From an uncultured Bacilli bacterium (lineage in GTDB: Bacteria > Bacillota_I > Bacilli_A > RF39 > UBA660), in assembly GCA_944333305.1 (NCBI GenBank), contig CALVKV010000057.1, positions 1-8,347 on the forward strand: a DNA stretch of 8,347 nt, read 5' to 3'. Made by a program: the position numbers and the translations under genes. Under the pieces are notes generated by a model. The model was not told the DNA's origin. It worked only from the letters and a program-made list of their open reading frames with translations, and did not search any database. The number at the start of each line of letters is the position of its first letter. Position 1 is the stretch's first letter. Shown here piece by piece: positions 1-6,274 of this stretch.

Positions 1-38
1 TTATTTTGGTAATACTAAAAGTGAAATGAGGTGAAGTT

Positions 39-1457
39 ATGCTTGTTGATGAGATTAAAAAAGCTTTTGGTAATGCCACTGATTTAATTGTTAGACCATT
101 TATTATAGATAATAGAGAAATTACTCTTGTAATGAGTGAAACTTTAGGTAGTTCTGATTATGTAAATGATTTTATTTTAAAAAGACTTTTAACTATTAAG
201 TTCCAAAGTAATGATATTGGTAGAGAACTTCTTAATTTTATTCCTACTAACAATGGAAAAATATTAAATAAATTAAGTGATATGACAGATTATATTTGTA
301 TGGGTTTCGCACTTTTAGTTTATAGCGATAATGAAGCGATAGTGATTGAAGCGCGATCTAGTGTTGATAGAGGTATTCCTGAAGTTAGTAATGAAGCAAG
401 TATAACTGGTAGTAAAGATGCATTTAATGAAAATTTCAATACAAATGTCGGGCTTATTAGAAGACGGATTAGAACATGCGATTTATATGTTGATGGGATG
501 TTTATTGGTAAATCTAGTAAAACTAAGATTGGTATTTTATATATGAAAACAATCGCTTTAAAGAAAAATGTTGATATTATCAAAAATAAACTTAATAAAA
601 TCAATGTTGATGGGATTATTGATGTTGGCAGTTTAAAAAGTTATTTGGATAATAAGACTAATTTTTTCTTTCCTACTATAACTTCTACAGAGAGACCTGA
701 TAAAGTTAGTCAAGCTCTACTTGAAGGTAAGATTGCTATAGTTGCTGATAATTCTCCATACGTTTTAATTACTCCTACTTTTTTTATTGATTATTTACAC
801 ACTAGTGATGACTATTATGAAAAAGCAATTAATACTTCTTTTATTAGAATAATTAGATTGCTTGCTTTTATAATATCTATTTTTACGCCTGCTCTATATA
901 TTGCTCTAACTACTCATAATCAAGATATTATATCACTCTCTTTATTTCTAAATTTCCTTGAACAAAGAAGTACTGTACCCTTCTCAGCTTTAATTGAAGC
1001 TTTATTTATGAGTATATCTTTTGAAATACTAAGAGAAAGTGATATTAGGAAACCAGCTAGTATGGGAACTTCTGTATCAATACTTGGTGGTTTAATCTTA
1101 GGAGATGCAGCAGTGGCTGCGGGGATAATTTCTCCTATTATGATTATAGTTATATCGATATCAGCAATATCTGGTCTTGCCTTTTCTTCCGCTGAAATGA
1201 TTTATGCTCTTAGATGGTGGCGCTTTATCCTTATGTTCCTCGCTATGTTTTTTGGACTATTTGGAATATTTACAGGTTTTATTATTTTACTTTCATCTTT
1301 AGTTACTACTTCTTCACTTTCTGTTCCTTATACAGCACCTTTTTCTCCTTTCATAAAAGAAGAAATTAAAGACACTATAATTAAGGGGGCTCATAAAGGT
1401 ATTAGAAAAAGAAATCCTTTACTTACTAAAAACAGAATAAGGGAGAGAGATTCATGA
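39..1457 (+). CDS. gerAA: GerA-family spore germinant receptor subunit A
   Basis: 472-residue A subunit of a nutrient germinant receptor, a spore inner-membrane complex that senses amino acids, sugars or nucleosides and triggers germination. Family marks in order: a soluble N-terminal domain (about 1-265) with the EASITGSKDAF...TN block (119-136) followed by RRRIR (141-145), and TSTERPD (215-221). A membrane part (about 268-425) follows, with PFSALIEALF (314-323), FEILRE (328-333), GDAAVAAGIISP (355-366) and the C-terminal YTAPFSP (431-437). Length is normal for the family. The start is supported by GAGGTGA at 28-34, four bases before ATG. The stop overlaps the next start as ATGA, implying translational coupling to gerAC. 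SpoVAF is a paralogue of similar size and is the main alternative, but C and B subunit genes following directly favour a true Ger receptor. Its promoter lies outside the window. Confidence 0.95.
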   Translation: MLVDEIKKAFGNATDLIVRPFIIDNREITLVMSETLGSSDYVNDFILKRLLTIKFQSNDIGRELLNFIPTNNGKILNKLSDMTDYICMGFALLVYSDNEAIVIEARSSVDRGIPEVSNEASITGSKDAFNENFNTNVGLIRRRIRTCDLYVDGMFIGKSSKTKIGILYMKTIALKKNVDIIKNKLNKINVDGIIDVGSLKSYLDNKTNFFFPTITSTERPDKVSQALLEGKIAIVADNSPYVLITPTFFIDYLHTSDDYYEKAINTSFIRIIRLLAFIISIFTPALYIALTTHNQDIISLSLFLNFLEQRSTVPFSALIEALFMSISFEILRESDIRKPASMGTSVSILGGLILGDAAVAAGIISPIMIIVISISAISGLAFSSAEMIYALRWWRFILMFLAMFFGLFGIFTGFIILLSSLVTTSSLSVPYTAPFSPFIKEEIKDTIIKGAHKGIRKRNPLLTKNRIRERDS

Positions 1458-2416
1458 AAAAGATTATTATATTATTAATTGTACTATTAATATTCTTAGG
1501 CTTTACACCTTATGATGAATTAAATAGTCTTGCAGTTGTTGATACCCTAGGTATAGAATTTAAAGATAATAAGTATTCTCTTTACTTAAATGTTATTAAT
1601 GATGATAATAAAGTCTATAATGTTAAGGGTGATAGTTTAGGAGAAGTCTTTTTAAAAGCTAAAAATATTGATAATAAAAAGACTTATTATAAGCATTTAG
1701 AAGTAGTTGTTTTAAATACTAATATTATAGATAATAAAACTCTTAATTTCTTTAAAGATGAATTTACAGCTATTGATTATTTAGTTTTAGGAACAGAAGA
1801 TGGTTTGGAAGAATTGTTTAAGAATTATCATAAACGTAATGATTATAAAAGTTTTATAAATAAAGAAAAAAACGAAAGTGCCAGTATTATTAATGTTACT
1901 TTTAAAGAATTTCTAAGTAGTAGTTTAGATGATATTAAGGATGCTAGTATTCCTCTTATTAGTTATAAAAACAATTTAAGAAGTGAAGGTATTTATATTC
2001 CTTCTTCAAAAATTATTTTAGGAAGGAGTTTAGCAAGAGCTAATTATTTAATTAATAACAAAATTAATGCTTTTAATACTAAAGTACAATTAAACAATGA
2101 TTATTATGAAGTAAATGTGTATGATTTAAAACCACGAATAAGTTATAAAAATAATACCATTAATATAAAAGTTGAAGGTAAAATTGATAGCCCTGATAGT
2201 GATGATTTAACAGAATTAAAAAATATAGTTATTAAAGATTTAAAAGATAATATTTTTGAATTGGTTAATAATGAAAGAAAGAATAACTATAATATTTCTA
2301 ATGTTATTAATTATATTTATTTAAAAACAAGAAATGCTAATTATAGTACATATAATAAGGCGGACATAAGTATTAATATTAAGTTAAAAGAGGAGGATAA
2401 TAATAATTATGGTTAA
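1454..2416 (+). CDS. gerAC: Ger(x)C-family germinant receptor subunit C, lipobox cysteine absent
   Basis: 320-residue C subunit of the germinant receptor, normally a lipoprotein on the outer face of the spore inner membrane. The N terminus is a hydrophobic signal or anchor (3-16) followed by FTPYDELNSLAVVDTLGIE (17-35), which matches the family pattern GCWDxxELNxLAIVxxLGID. The recurring HLEVVVL element sits at 81-87 and the C-terminal domain begins near GIYIPSSKIILGRSLA (179-194). The expected lipobox Cys is Phe17 (TTT, 1502-1504), one base from TGT, and there is no cysteine anywhere in the protein. It could therefore not be lipidated by Lgt and may stay attached by its uncleaved N-terminal helix. 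It is also shorter than the usual 360-400 residues. AAGGGAG lies a few bases before ATG, the start overlaps gerAA by four bases, and the end overlaps gerAB by eight. Confidence 0.88.
   Translation: MKKIIILLIVLLIFLGFTPYDELNSLAVVDTLGIEFKDNKYSLYLNVINDDNKVYNVKGDSLGEVFLKAKNIDNKKTYYKHLEVVVLNTNIIDNKTLNFFKDEFTAIDYLVLGTEDGLEELFKNYHKRNDYKSFINKEKNESASIINVTFKEFLSSSLDDIKDASIPLISYKNNLRSEGIYIPSSKIILGRSLARANYLINNKINAFNTKVQLNNDYYEVNVYDLKPRISYKNNTINIKVEGKIDSPDSDDLTELKNIVIKDLKDNIFELVNNERKNNYNISNVINYIYLKTRNANYSTYNKADISINIKLKEEDNNNYG
2391..2396 (+). promoter_or_regulatory. Ribosome binding site of gerAB with long AAT-repeat spacer
   Basis: Perfect AGGAGG inside the end of gerAC. It is 12 bases from the gerAB ATG (2409), longer than the usual 6-9. 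The spacer is built of ATA/AAT triplets, which at the same time encode three Asn codons at the end of gerAC. Adding or losing one triplet would alter the gerAB ribosome-site spacing without shifting the gerAC frame. Confidence 0.6.
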
Positions 2417-3281
2417 TAAAAAAATAGGATTATTACAACTAGCTAGTTTAACTTTCTTTTTAACAACTTCGTCTTTTCCTCTTTTTATAGAAAATATTAT
2501 TAATGTTAGCAAACAAGATACTATTACTAGTATTATTTTAGGTAGTATTTTGGTTATACTTTTATTTAAAGTTATTTTAAAACTAAGAAAGAATTTTAAA
2601 ATAGAAAAAAGATTTTTAAAAATAATAATATCTTTAATTTATTTAACAATCTTTATTTATTTAATAATAGAAAGTACTAATTTTATTAAAGATTCTTTTT
2701 TAAGTAGTGGTAATTTCTATAGCATTCTTATTCTTCTTTTGTTAATGTGTTTAGTATCCTCTAATCAGAGTTATAAAGAATTAACTAGCCTTTCTTTAAT
2801 TCTTAGTTTTATTTTTGTACCTTTATTTGTTATTAATATTATAGGTAGCAGTTTCAGTTTGGATTTAACTTATTTAAGAGTACCTTTTAATAGTGATGTC
2901 ATAAGTATCTTTAAAGGTAGTTTATTATTCTTTATTTATGAAATAATTCCTCTTTCTTTATTATTATTTATTCCATATAAAGAAATAGATGGCACTAAAA
3001 AACAAGATAGGTATTTATATCTTGCTTTAATTATTGGGATTTTAGTAATCTTAATTCAATATTTACTATTATATTTTTCTTGTAGTATTAATGTTTTAAC
3101 TAATTATAACTATCCTTTTATGTTAGTTATAAATAGTTTATCTAGTACTTTTATTTTAGGGAGATTGAGTTATATTATAAGTTTCTATTTATTATTTTCT
3201 CTTCTTATCACTTTGTCTTTAATTATTTGTGTTATTAAGCAGTTATGGTTGAACAAGTATACCCTAAAGCTTCAAGATTAG
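2409..3281 (+). CDS. gerAB: GerB-family spore germination permease, C-terminally short
   Basis: 290-residue B subunit (Spore_permease family, APC-superfamily fold) that normally forms the germinant-binding membrane core of the receptor. It is strongly hydrophobic, with likely helices near 8-30, 38-57, 68-89, 103-118, 126-147, 167-188, 202-224 and 252-276. An N-terminal lysine-rich start and the Tyr-Pro-containing segment (YPFMLVINSL, 235-244) before the last helix fit the family. Family members usually have about 360 residues and ten helices; here the protein ends soon after the helix that corresponds to about TM8. The final 15 codons and the stop lie inside the convergent gene at 3235-3756 (47-base overlap), so the tail is antisense to that gene. 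Identification rests on hydropathy and on position after gerAA and gerAC, with only modest motif conservation. Whether the short form works is unknown. Confidence 0.82.
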   Translation: MVNKKIGLLQLASLTFFLTTSSFPLFIENIINVSKQDTITSIILGSILVILLFKVILKLRKNFKIEKRFLKIIISLIYLTIFIYLIIESTNFIKDSFLSSGNFYSILILLLLMCLVSSNQSYKELTSLSLILSFIFVPLFVINIIGSSFSLDLTYLRVPFNSDVISIFKGSLLFFIYEIIPLSLLLFIPYKEIDGTKKQDRYLYLALIIGILVILIQYLLLYFSCSINVLTNYNYPFMLVINSLSSTFILGRLSYIISFYLLFSLLITLSLIICVIKQLWLNKYTLKLQD

Positions 3282-3756
3282 CTTGTTGATTCTCTAGTGG
3301 TTGAAAGAAAGCATCTAAGCTTGTATTAGAAGGGTTAGCTTCTTTCGTTTCTTTTGTTAATACAAAGGTTGTTGATAAATTATCTGTTGTTTCTTCTACT
3401 AGTCCAGAATTTCTGATATTATTCATTTCTGTTAAAATAGGATTATCAACAATAGTAGGATCTACTGTAGCAGGCCCATCATAGACAAAAGTAACTTTAT
3501 TTAAAATATCATTACCATAATTACTAGTGATAGTAATATTATAAATCATAGTGCCTACAGTTGCTTCTCTTCTGCAAGTTAAAGCAGTGGCGCTGGTTAA
3601 AGCATTATCATTACTAATATTAGAATTATTAATATTTGTAGTCTCTTCGCTAAGAAATACTCTAGTTAAAGGTGGTGCGATAATTAATAAAATTATAATT
3701 ACTATTAAAAGATAAACAAATATATTTATAAATGAACTTTCTTTTTTTTCTTTCAT
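3235..3756 (-). CDS. Single-pass membrane-anchored protein of unknown function, two cysteines
   Basis: 173 residues, not recognised. A short lysine/glutamate-rich N terminus (MKEKKESS) precedes one membrane helix (about 9-34). An Asn/Ser/Thr-rich linker (38-60) follows, then an apparently extracytoplasmic domain (61-173) that alternates beta-like segments. The only cysteines are Cys61, at the start of the domain, and Cys168, in GYTC five residues from the end, so a disulfide joining the two ends of the domain is plausible. The pattern loosely recalls small DUF1307/YehR-like surface proteins, but there is no lipobox and the likeness is weak. GAGG (3767-3770) precedes the start at a suitable distance. 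It lies 5 bases downstream of the three-helix membrane gene and is presumably co-transcribed with it. The start carries an A8 run (3742-3749) in the coding strand. The 3' end overlaps gerAB by 47 bases tail to tail. Confidence 0.75.
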   Translation of the reverse strand: MKEKKESSFINIFVYLLIVIIILLIIAPPLTRVFLSEETTNINNSNISNDNALTSATALTCRREATVGTMIYNITITSNYGNDILNKVTFVYDGPATVDPTIVDNPILTEMNNIRNSGLVEETTDNLSTTFVLTKETKEANPSNTSLDAFFQPLENQQANLEALGYTCSTITA

Positions 3757-3761
3757 AATCG

Positions 3762-4163
3762 TTATTCCTCACTTTCCTGTTTATCGAGTTTTTCTTTTCT
3801 TCTAATGTTAATAATAAATTTACAAATATAATAAATTAAGAAAATTAATGGAAATATAGGAAATACCATAAAGAAATAGTAAAAAACTATATTTTCATCT
3901 ACTGCATTTAAGGCTCTTACATTTTCTGTAAATGCTAAAGAAAAACCAATAGATACAGATAAAAGAATAGCTGTAAATATTATTCCCATAACGTTGCTCC
4001 AATAATTAATTACAAAGTTAGTACGATTTTTATCTTTATTCTTGTTAAAATGTTCATATAGCTTTGTTATAATAAAAAATAAAATGAGAATTACTATTAA
4101 AGGTATTATTACATAGAATAGTAGAACTCTCATATTTTCTTCACTATAAACCGTTTCAGTCAT
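3762..4163 (-). CDS. Small three-helix membrane protein of unknown function
   Basis: 133 residues with no family recognised. Three membrane segments are visible (about 12-34, 54-78 and 92-119), separated by a basic loop (KLYEHFNKNKDKNR, 34-47) and followed by a charged tail (RRKEKLDKQESEE). By the positive-inside rule the basic loop and the basic C-terminal stretch should be cytoplasmic, putting the N terminus outside. The chosen ATG has AGGTGA (complement of 4171-4176) seven bases upstream; an internal Met11 just before the first helix is the alternative start. It is the first gene of a two-gene unit with the single-pass protein 5 bases downstream, so the two may form a membrane complex. A promoter with good spacing lies directly in front (4183-4211). 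Confidence 0.75.
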   Translation of the reverse strand: MTETVYSEENMRVLLFYVIIPLIVILILFFIITKLYEHFNKNKDKNRTNFVINYWSNVMGIIFTAILLSVSIGFSLAFTENVRALNAVDENIVFYYFFMVFPIFPLIFLIYYICKFIINIRRKEKLDKQESEE

Positions 4164-4182
4164 ATACTCATCACCTATTATA

Positions 4183-4211
4183 ATAATAGCATAGTCTTAT
4201 TTTAACTTCAA
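4183..4211 (-). promoter_or_regulatory. Predicted sigma-A-type promoter for the two-gene membrane unit
   Basis: Reading on the minus strand: -35 TTGAAG (complement of 4206-4211), a 17-base spacer, and -10 TATTAT (4183-4188) preceded by TGC, an extended -10. The predicted start near 4176 would put the Shine-Dalgarno sequence at the very 5' end of the mRNA, leaving a leader of only about 13 bases. An overlapping exact TATAAT (4177-4182) is too close to the ribosome site to be used. Confidence 0.5.
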
Positions 4212-4248
4212 CTTAAAAAGCAATTAAATCTGGTTCTTTACAAAAAAA

Positions 4249-4722
4249 TCAAAGCATCGTTTTCTTTTTGGATTCTAAGCTTAAAAGAAACTCTTTTTTT
4301 TCTATATCAGATACATAACTTCCATGTGTTTCTTTACTTTCTATAACTCTATGGCAAGGTATTAAAATAGGACAAGGATTATTGTTTAAAACTGTTATTA
4401 CAGGGCTTACCATCTCTTCATTGCCAAGAGTTTTAGCAATATCTTTATAAGTTATAGTTTCTCCATATGGAATATGACTTACTGCTTCTAAAACTCTAGC
4501 TTCTAGACCTGATATTAAATAATTATAAAATGAAAATGATGTCAGTTTACCTTTAAAATATAAATCTAGTTCCTCTTTTACTTTAATACTTAAAGTATTT
4601 TCTCTTTCAGTTTCTTCCTTTTCTAAAATAAATCTTATTGACAAAACATCATAATCACTAGTGTTAATTCTAATTAAGCCAATGGGACTTTCATAAAATG
4701 AAAGATAACTAACATGTCTCAT
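4249..4722 (-). CDS. ogt: Methylated-DNA--[protein]-cysteine S-methyltransferase homologue, arginine finger missing
   Basis: 157-residue member of the Ogt/MGMT family, which repairs O6-alkylguanine by moving the alkyl group irreversibly onto an active-site cysteine. The N-terminal domain (1-70) opens with YESPIGLIRI. The C-terminal DNA-binding/catalytic domain (about 72-150) has IPYGETITYKDIA (84-96), the NPCPILIPCHRV block (115-126) with acceptor Cys123, and LLSLE (146-150). Tyr92, the Asn115 hinge and Glu150 match conserved positions. Two parts depart from the family: RAVG of the recognition helix is SPVI (106-109), so the arginine that helps flip out the base is Ser106, and the usual SGG after the conserved Tyr136 is VSD (137-139). 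It may be a slow or altered-specificity enzyme, or an alkyl-lesion sensor. It is not a classic ATL protein, since those replace the Cys with Trp. AAGGAG sits five bases before ATG, and the gene starts 9 bases after the TVP38 gene. Confidence 0.9.
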   Translation of the reverse strand: MRHVSYLSFYESPIGLIRINTSDYDVLSIRFILEKEETERENTLSIKVKEELDLYFKGKLTSFSFYNYLISGLEARVLEAVSHIPYGETITYKDIAKTLGNEEMVSPVITVLNNNPCPILIPCHRVIESKETHGSYVSDIEKKEFLLSLESKKKTML

Positions 4723-4731
4723 AAAAACTCC

Positions 4732-5304
4732 TTAAAATAATTTTACAAACAAACTATAGAATATTAAGGTTAATGGTTTACCTATTAATATTATAATAAC
4801 AAATTTTTTAAAGGTCAAATTGCTAATACCAGCGATATAGCATAATAAATCATCAGGGGCACCTGGTAAGAAAATACCCCAAAAAAATATTTTTTCAAAC
4901 TTTTTTGTTCTAATATATTTTAAATATTTATTTATTGTTTCTTCTTTAAATAGTTTTTTTATTAAAGGAAGGCCAAAGTTTCTACTTAGCATATAGGCAA
5001 TAATACTTCCTAAAGTTAAACCTACATAATTATAAATAAAACCTTCTATTGGTCCAAAAGCAAGAGTTCCAGCAAGACAGGAAGCACCCCCAGGAATAAC
5101 TGGGAAAATGACTTGAACAGTTTGAAGAAATAAGAAAATAATAGGACCAATTAAACCATATTCTTTGATTCTTTCAACTAAAAGTTCTGGACTTGTTAAA
5201 AGATTCATTTTAACAGCATAAATGATAAATGCAACTAAAAGAATAGTTATGATAACTGTTATAACTGTCATTATCTTCTTTAAGTTTTTTCCGTCATTAT
5301 CCAT
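4732..5304 (-). CDS. TVP38/TMEM64 (VTT domain, DedA superfamily) membrane protein
   Basis: Polytopic membrane protein of the SNARE-associated/VTT family, whose members are linked to lipid scrambling and membrane homeostasis; the substrate here cannot be told. Counting from the start chosen here (190 residues): an N-terminal helix (about 10-32), the first re-entrant motif FPVIPGG (67-73), a glycine-rich helix ending AYMLSRNFG (103-111), then the second re-entrant motif FLPGAPDD (145-152), GISN (159-162), and a last helix to the C terminus. Both proline/glycine re-entrant motifs are intact and the length is typical. An ATG two codons upstream (5308-5310) is nearly fused to AGGAGG and is less likely. 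It precedes the alkyltransferase gene by 9 bases, so the two are probably co-transcribed, although no functional link is known. Confidence 0.9.
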   Translation of the reverse strand: MDNDGKNLKKIMTVITVIITILLVAFIIYAVKMNLLTSPELLVERIKEYGLIGPIIFLFLQTVQVIFPVIPGGASCLAGTLAFGPIEGFIYNYVGLTLGSIIAYMLSRNFGLPLIKKLFKEETINKYLKYIRTKKFEKIFFWGIFLPGAPDDLLCYIAGISNLTFKKFVIIILIGKPLTLIFYSLFVKLF

Positions 5305-5311
5305 ATTCATT

Positions 5312-5317
5312 CCTCCT
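5312..5317 (-). promoter_or_regulatory. Ribosome binding site deciding the TVP38 gene start
   Basis: Minus-strand AGGAGG lies 7 bases before the ATG at 5304-5302, but only one base before the ATG at 5310-5308. Spacing therefore selects the second ATG, giving a protein that begins MDNDGKN rather than MNMDNDGKN. Confidence 0.7.
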
Positions 5318-5323
5318 GTTATT

Positions 5324-5351
5324 ATTTTAACCTATATTACTTTTATTACAA
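5324..5351 (-). promoter_or_regulatory. Possible weak promoter for TVP38-alkyltransferase pair
   Basis: In the 58-base gap after the MYG1-like gene the minus strand reads TTGTAA (5346-5351), a 16-base spacer and TAAAAT (5324-5329). Such AT-rich matches are common by chance. No terminator hairpin was seen in the gap, so readthrough from the upstream three-gene unit is equally possible. Confidence 0.3.
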
Positions 5352-5362
5352 CATTTATTATC

Positions 5363-6274
5363 TTAATTTTTTTCATTTATATTAATAGTAATCTTTGCTA
5401 GTTCTAAAGCAGAGTCTAAATCTTTTGATGTTAGCAAAAATCTATTAATATGGCAAAAGGTAGCGCCTTTAACTCCTGTTTCTTTTTCTAAAGCTTCATT
5501 AGTAAGACCTCCCCAGCCTTTAGGAAAATAAACTCTACTATTTTTATCTGTTAAACTAATAGGAACTGTTTTAACACCATATCCTCCTCTATTAGTAGGA
5601 TATATAACTAGTTTTATATCTTTACCTTTAGGGGAACTTAATAATGATTCTTGATATGGTAAATATTCATCTAATATTAAAATAGGTCCTTTAGTTTTAT
5701 TTAAAATAGTTTTAACTTTTTTACTTGCTGCAACTTTTCCTATAACTTGTTTTAATTCTTCTTCTATTATTACTTTAGCGATAGTGACAGCTTTTAAGAA
5801 TTGTTCATCAGAATTATCATTACTTAAATAACTGGGATTAAATAATTTCATTAAATCCCCAATTATTTTAATTTTATATGAAGATTTAATGTCAGGAAAA
5901 ATGCCATTATCAATGGCATCTATCGCTTCTATAAAGTCTTTAACAAAATAGTTATAAACTTCTTTAGCATTTTTTATTTTTAACTTTTTTAAATAAAGAG
6001 GCCCATACTCTTCAAAAAGAAGGCCAAAAGATGAGTATTTAATTCCATTTTCTCTAACTTTAGCATCTACTTGATGATGGTCTAATTTACCTCTACCAAT
6101 ATCATAAACTATAGTTTTAGGAGAAATATCATCTTTTACTTCACTTACTCTTGCTACTTTAAAGTCATTAAAATATAAATCTAGGAAAGCCGTAGCGAAT
6201 ACTTCATCATCATGCATGGTACCATTATGAGTAATTCCCATAGCCTCATGGTAATCTTTAACTAAAGTTATCAT
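5363..6274 (-). CDS. MYG1/UPF0160 family DHH-like metal-dependent nuclease
   Basis: 303-residue member of the MYG1 family (PF03690), relatives of DHH phosphoesterases. Eukaryotic MYG1 is a 3'-5' RNA exonuclease; the role of the bacterial members is not established. Motifs in order: THNGTMHDDEVFATA (15-29) with metal-type residues His16, His21, Asp22 and Asp23; VYDIGRGKLDHHQ (56-68) with Asp58 and the Asp65-His66-His67 triad; KYSSFGLLFEEYG (79-91); IDAIDNGI (118-125); and a C-terminal block PKGWGGL (251-257) with FCHINRF (273-279). All expected catalytic positions appear intact and the length is normal for bacterial members. It is cytoplasmic, with no signal sequence. GAGGAGGAG (complement of 6283-6291) sits eight bases before ATG, and the start overlaps the end of the glycosyltransferase gene as ATGA, so the two are translationally coupled. 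Confidence 0.9.
   Translation of the reverse strand: MITLVKDYHEAMGITHNGTMHDDEVFATAFLDLYFNDFKVARVSEVKDDISPKTIVYDIGRGKLDHHQVDAKVRENGIKYSSFGLLFEEYGPLYLKKLKIKNAKEVYNYFVKDFIEAIDAIDNGIFPDIKSSYKIKIIGDLMKLFNPSYLSNDNSDEQFLKAVTIAKVIIEEELKQVIGKVAASKKVKTILNKTKGPILILDEYLPYQESLLSSPKGKDIKLVIYPTNRGGYGVKTVPISLTDKNSRVYFPKGWGGLTNEALEKETGVKGATFCHINRFLLTSKDLDSALELAKITININEKN

Noticed and set aside
1..34. Possible 3' end of an upstream + strand gene (a frame ending in TGA at 32-34, and another ending in TGA at 27-29).
   Set aside because: Only about ten codons are visible in either frame. Both are open, and nothing identifies which, if any, is a real gene end.
320..604. 94-codon open frame on the minus strand inside gerAA.
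   Set aside because: It lies entirely antisense to well-conserved gerAA coding sequence, including the EASITGSKDAF and RRRIR blocks, and has no ribosome site; a shadow frame.
3328..3356. Small + strand hairpin (AGAAG, six-base loop, CTTCT) followed by a T-rich stretch, a possible terminator for the ger operon.
   Set aside because: The stem is only five pairs, the T run is broken by C and G, and it lies inside the coding sequence of the convergent gene; not strong enough to annotate.
4197..4250. Terminator for the alkyltransferase transcript.
   Set aside because: A T7 run follows the stop codon, and an all-AT inverted repeat (TTTTAA/TTAAAA) occurs nearby, but no GC-containing stem precedes a T run.
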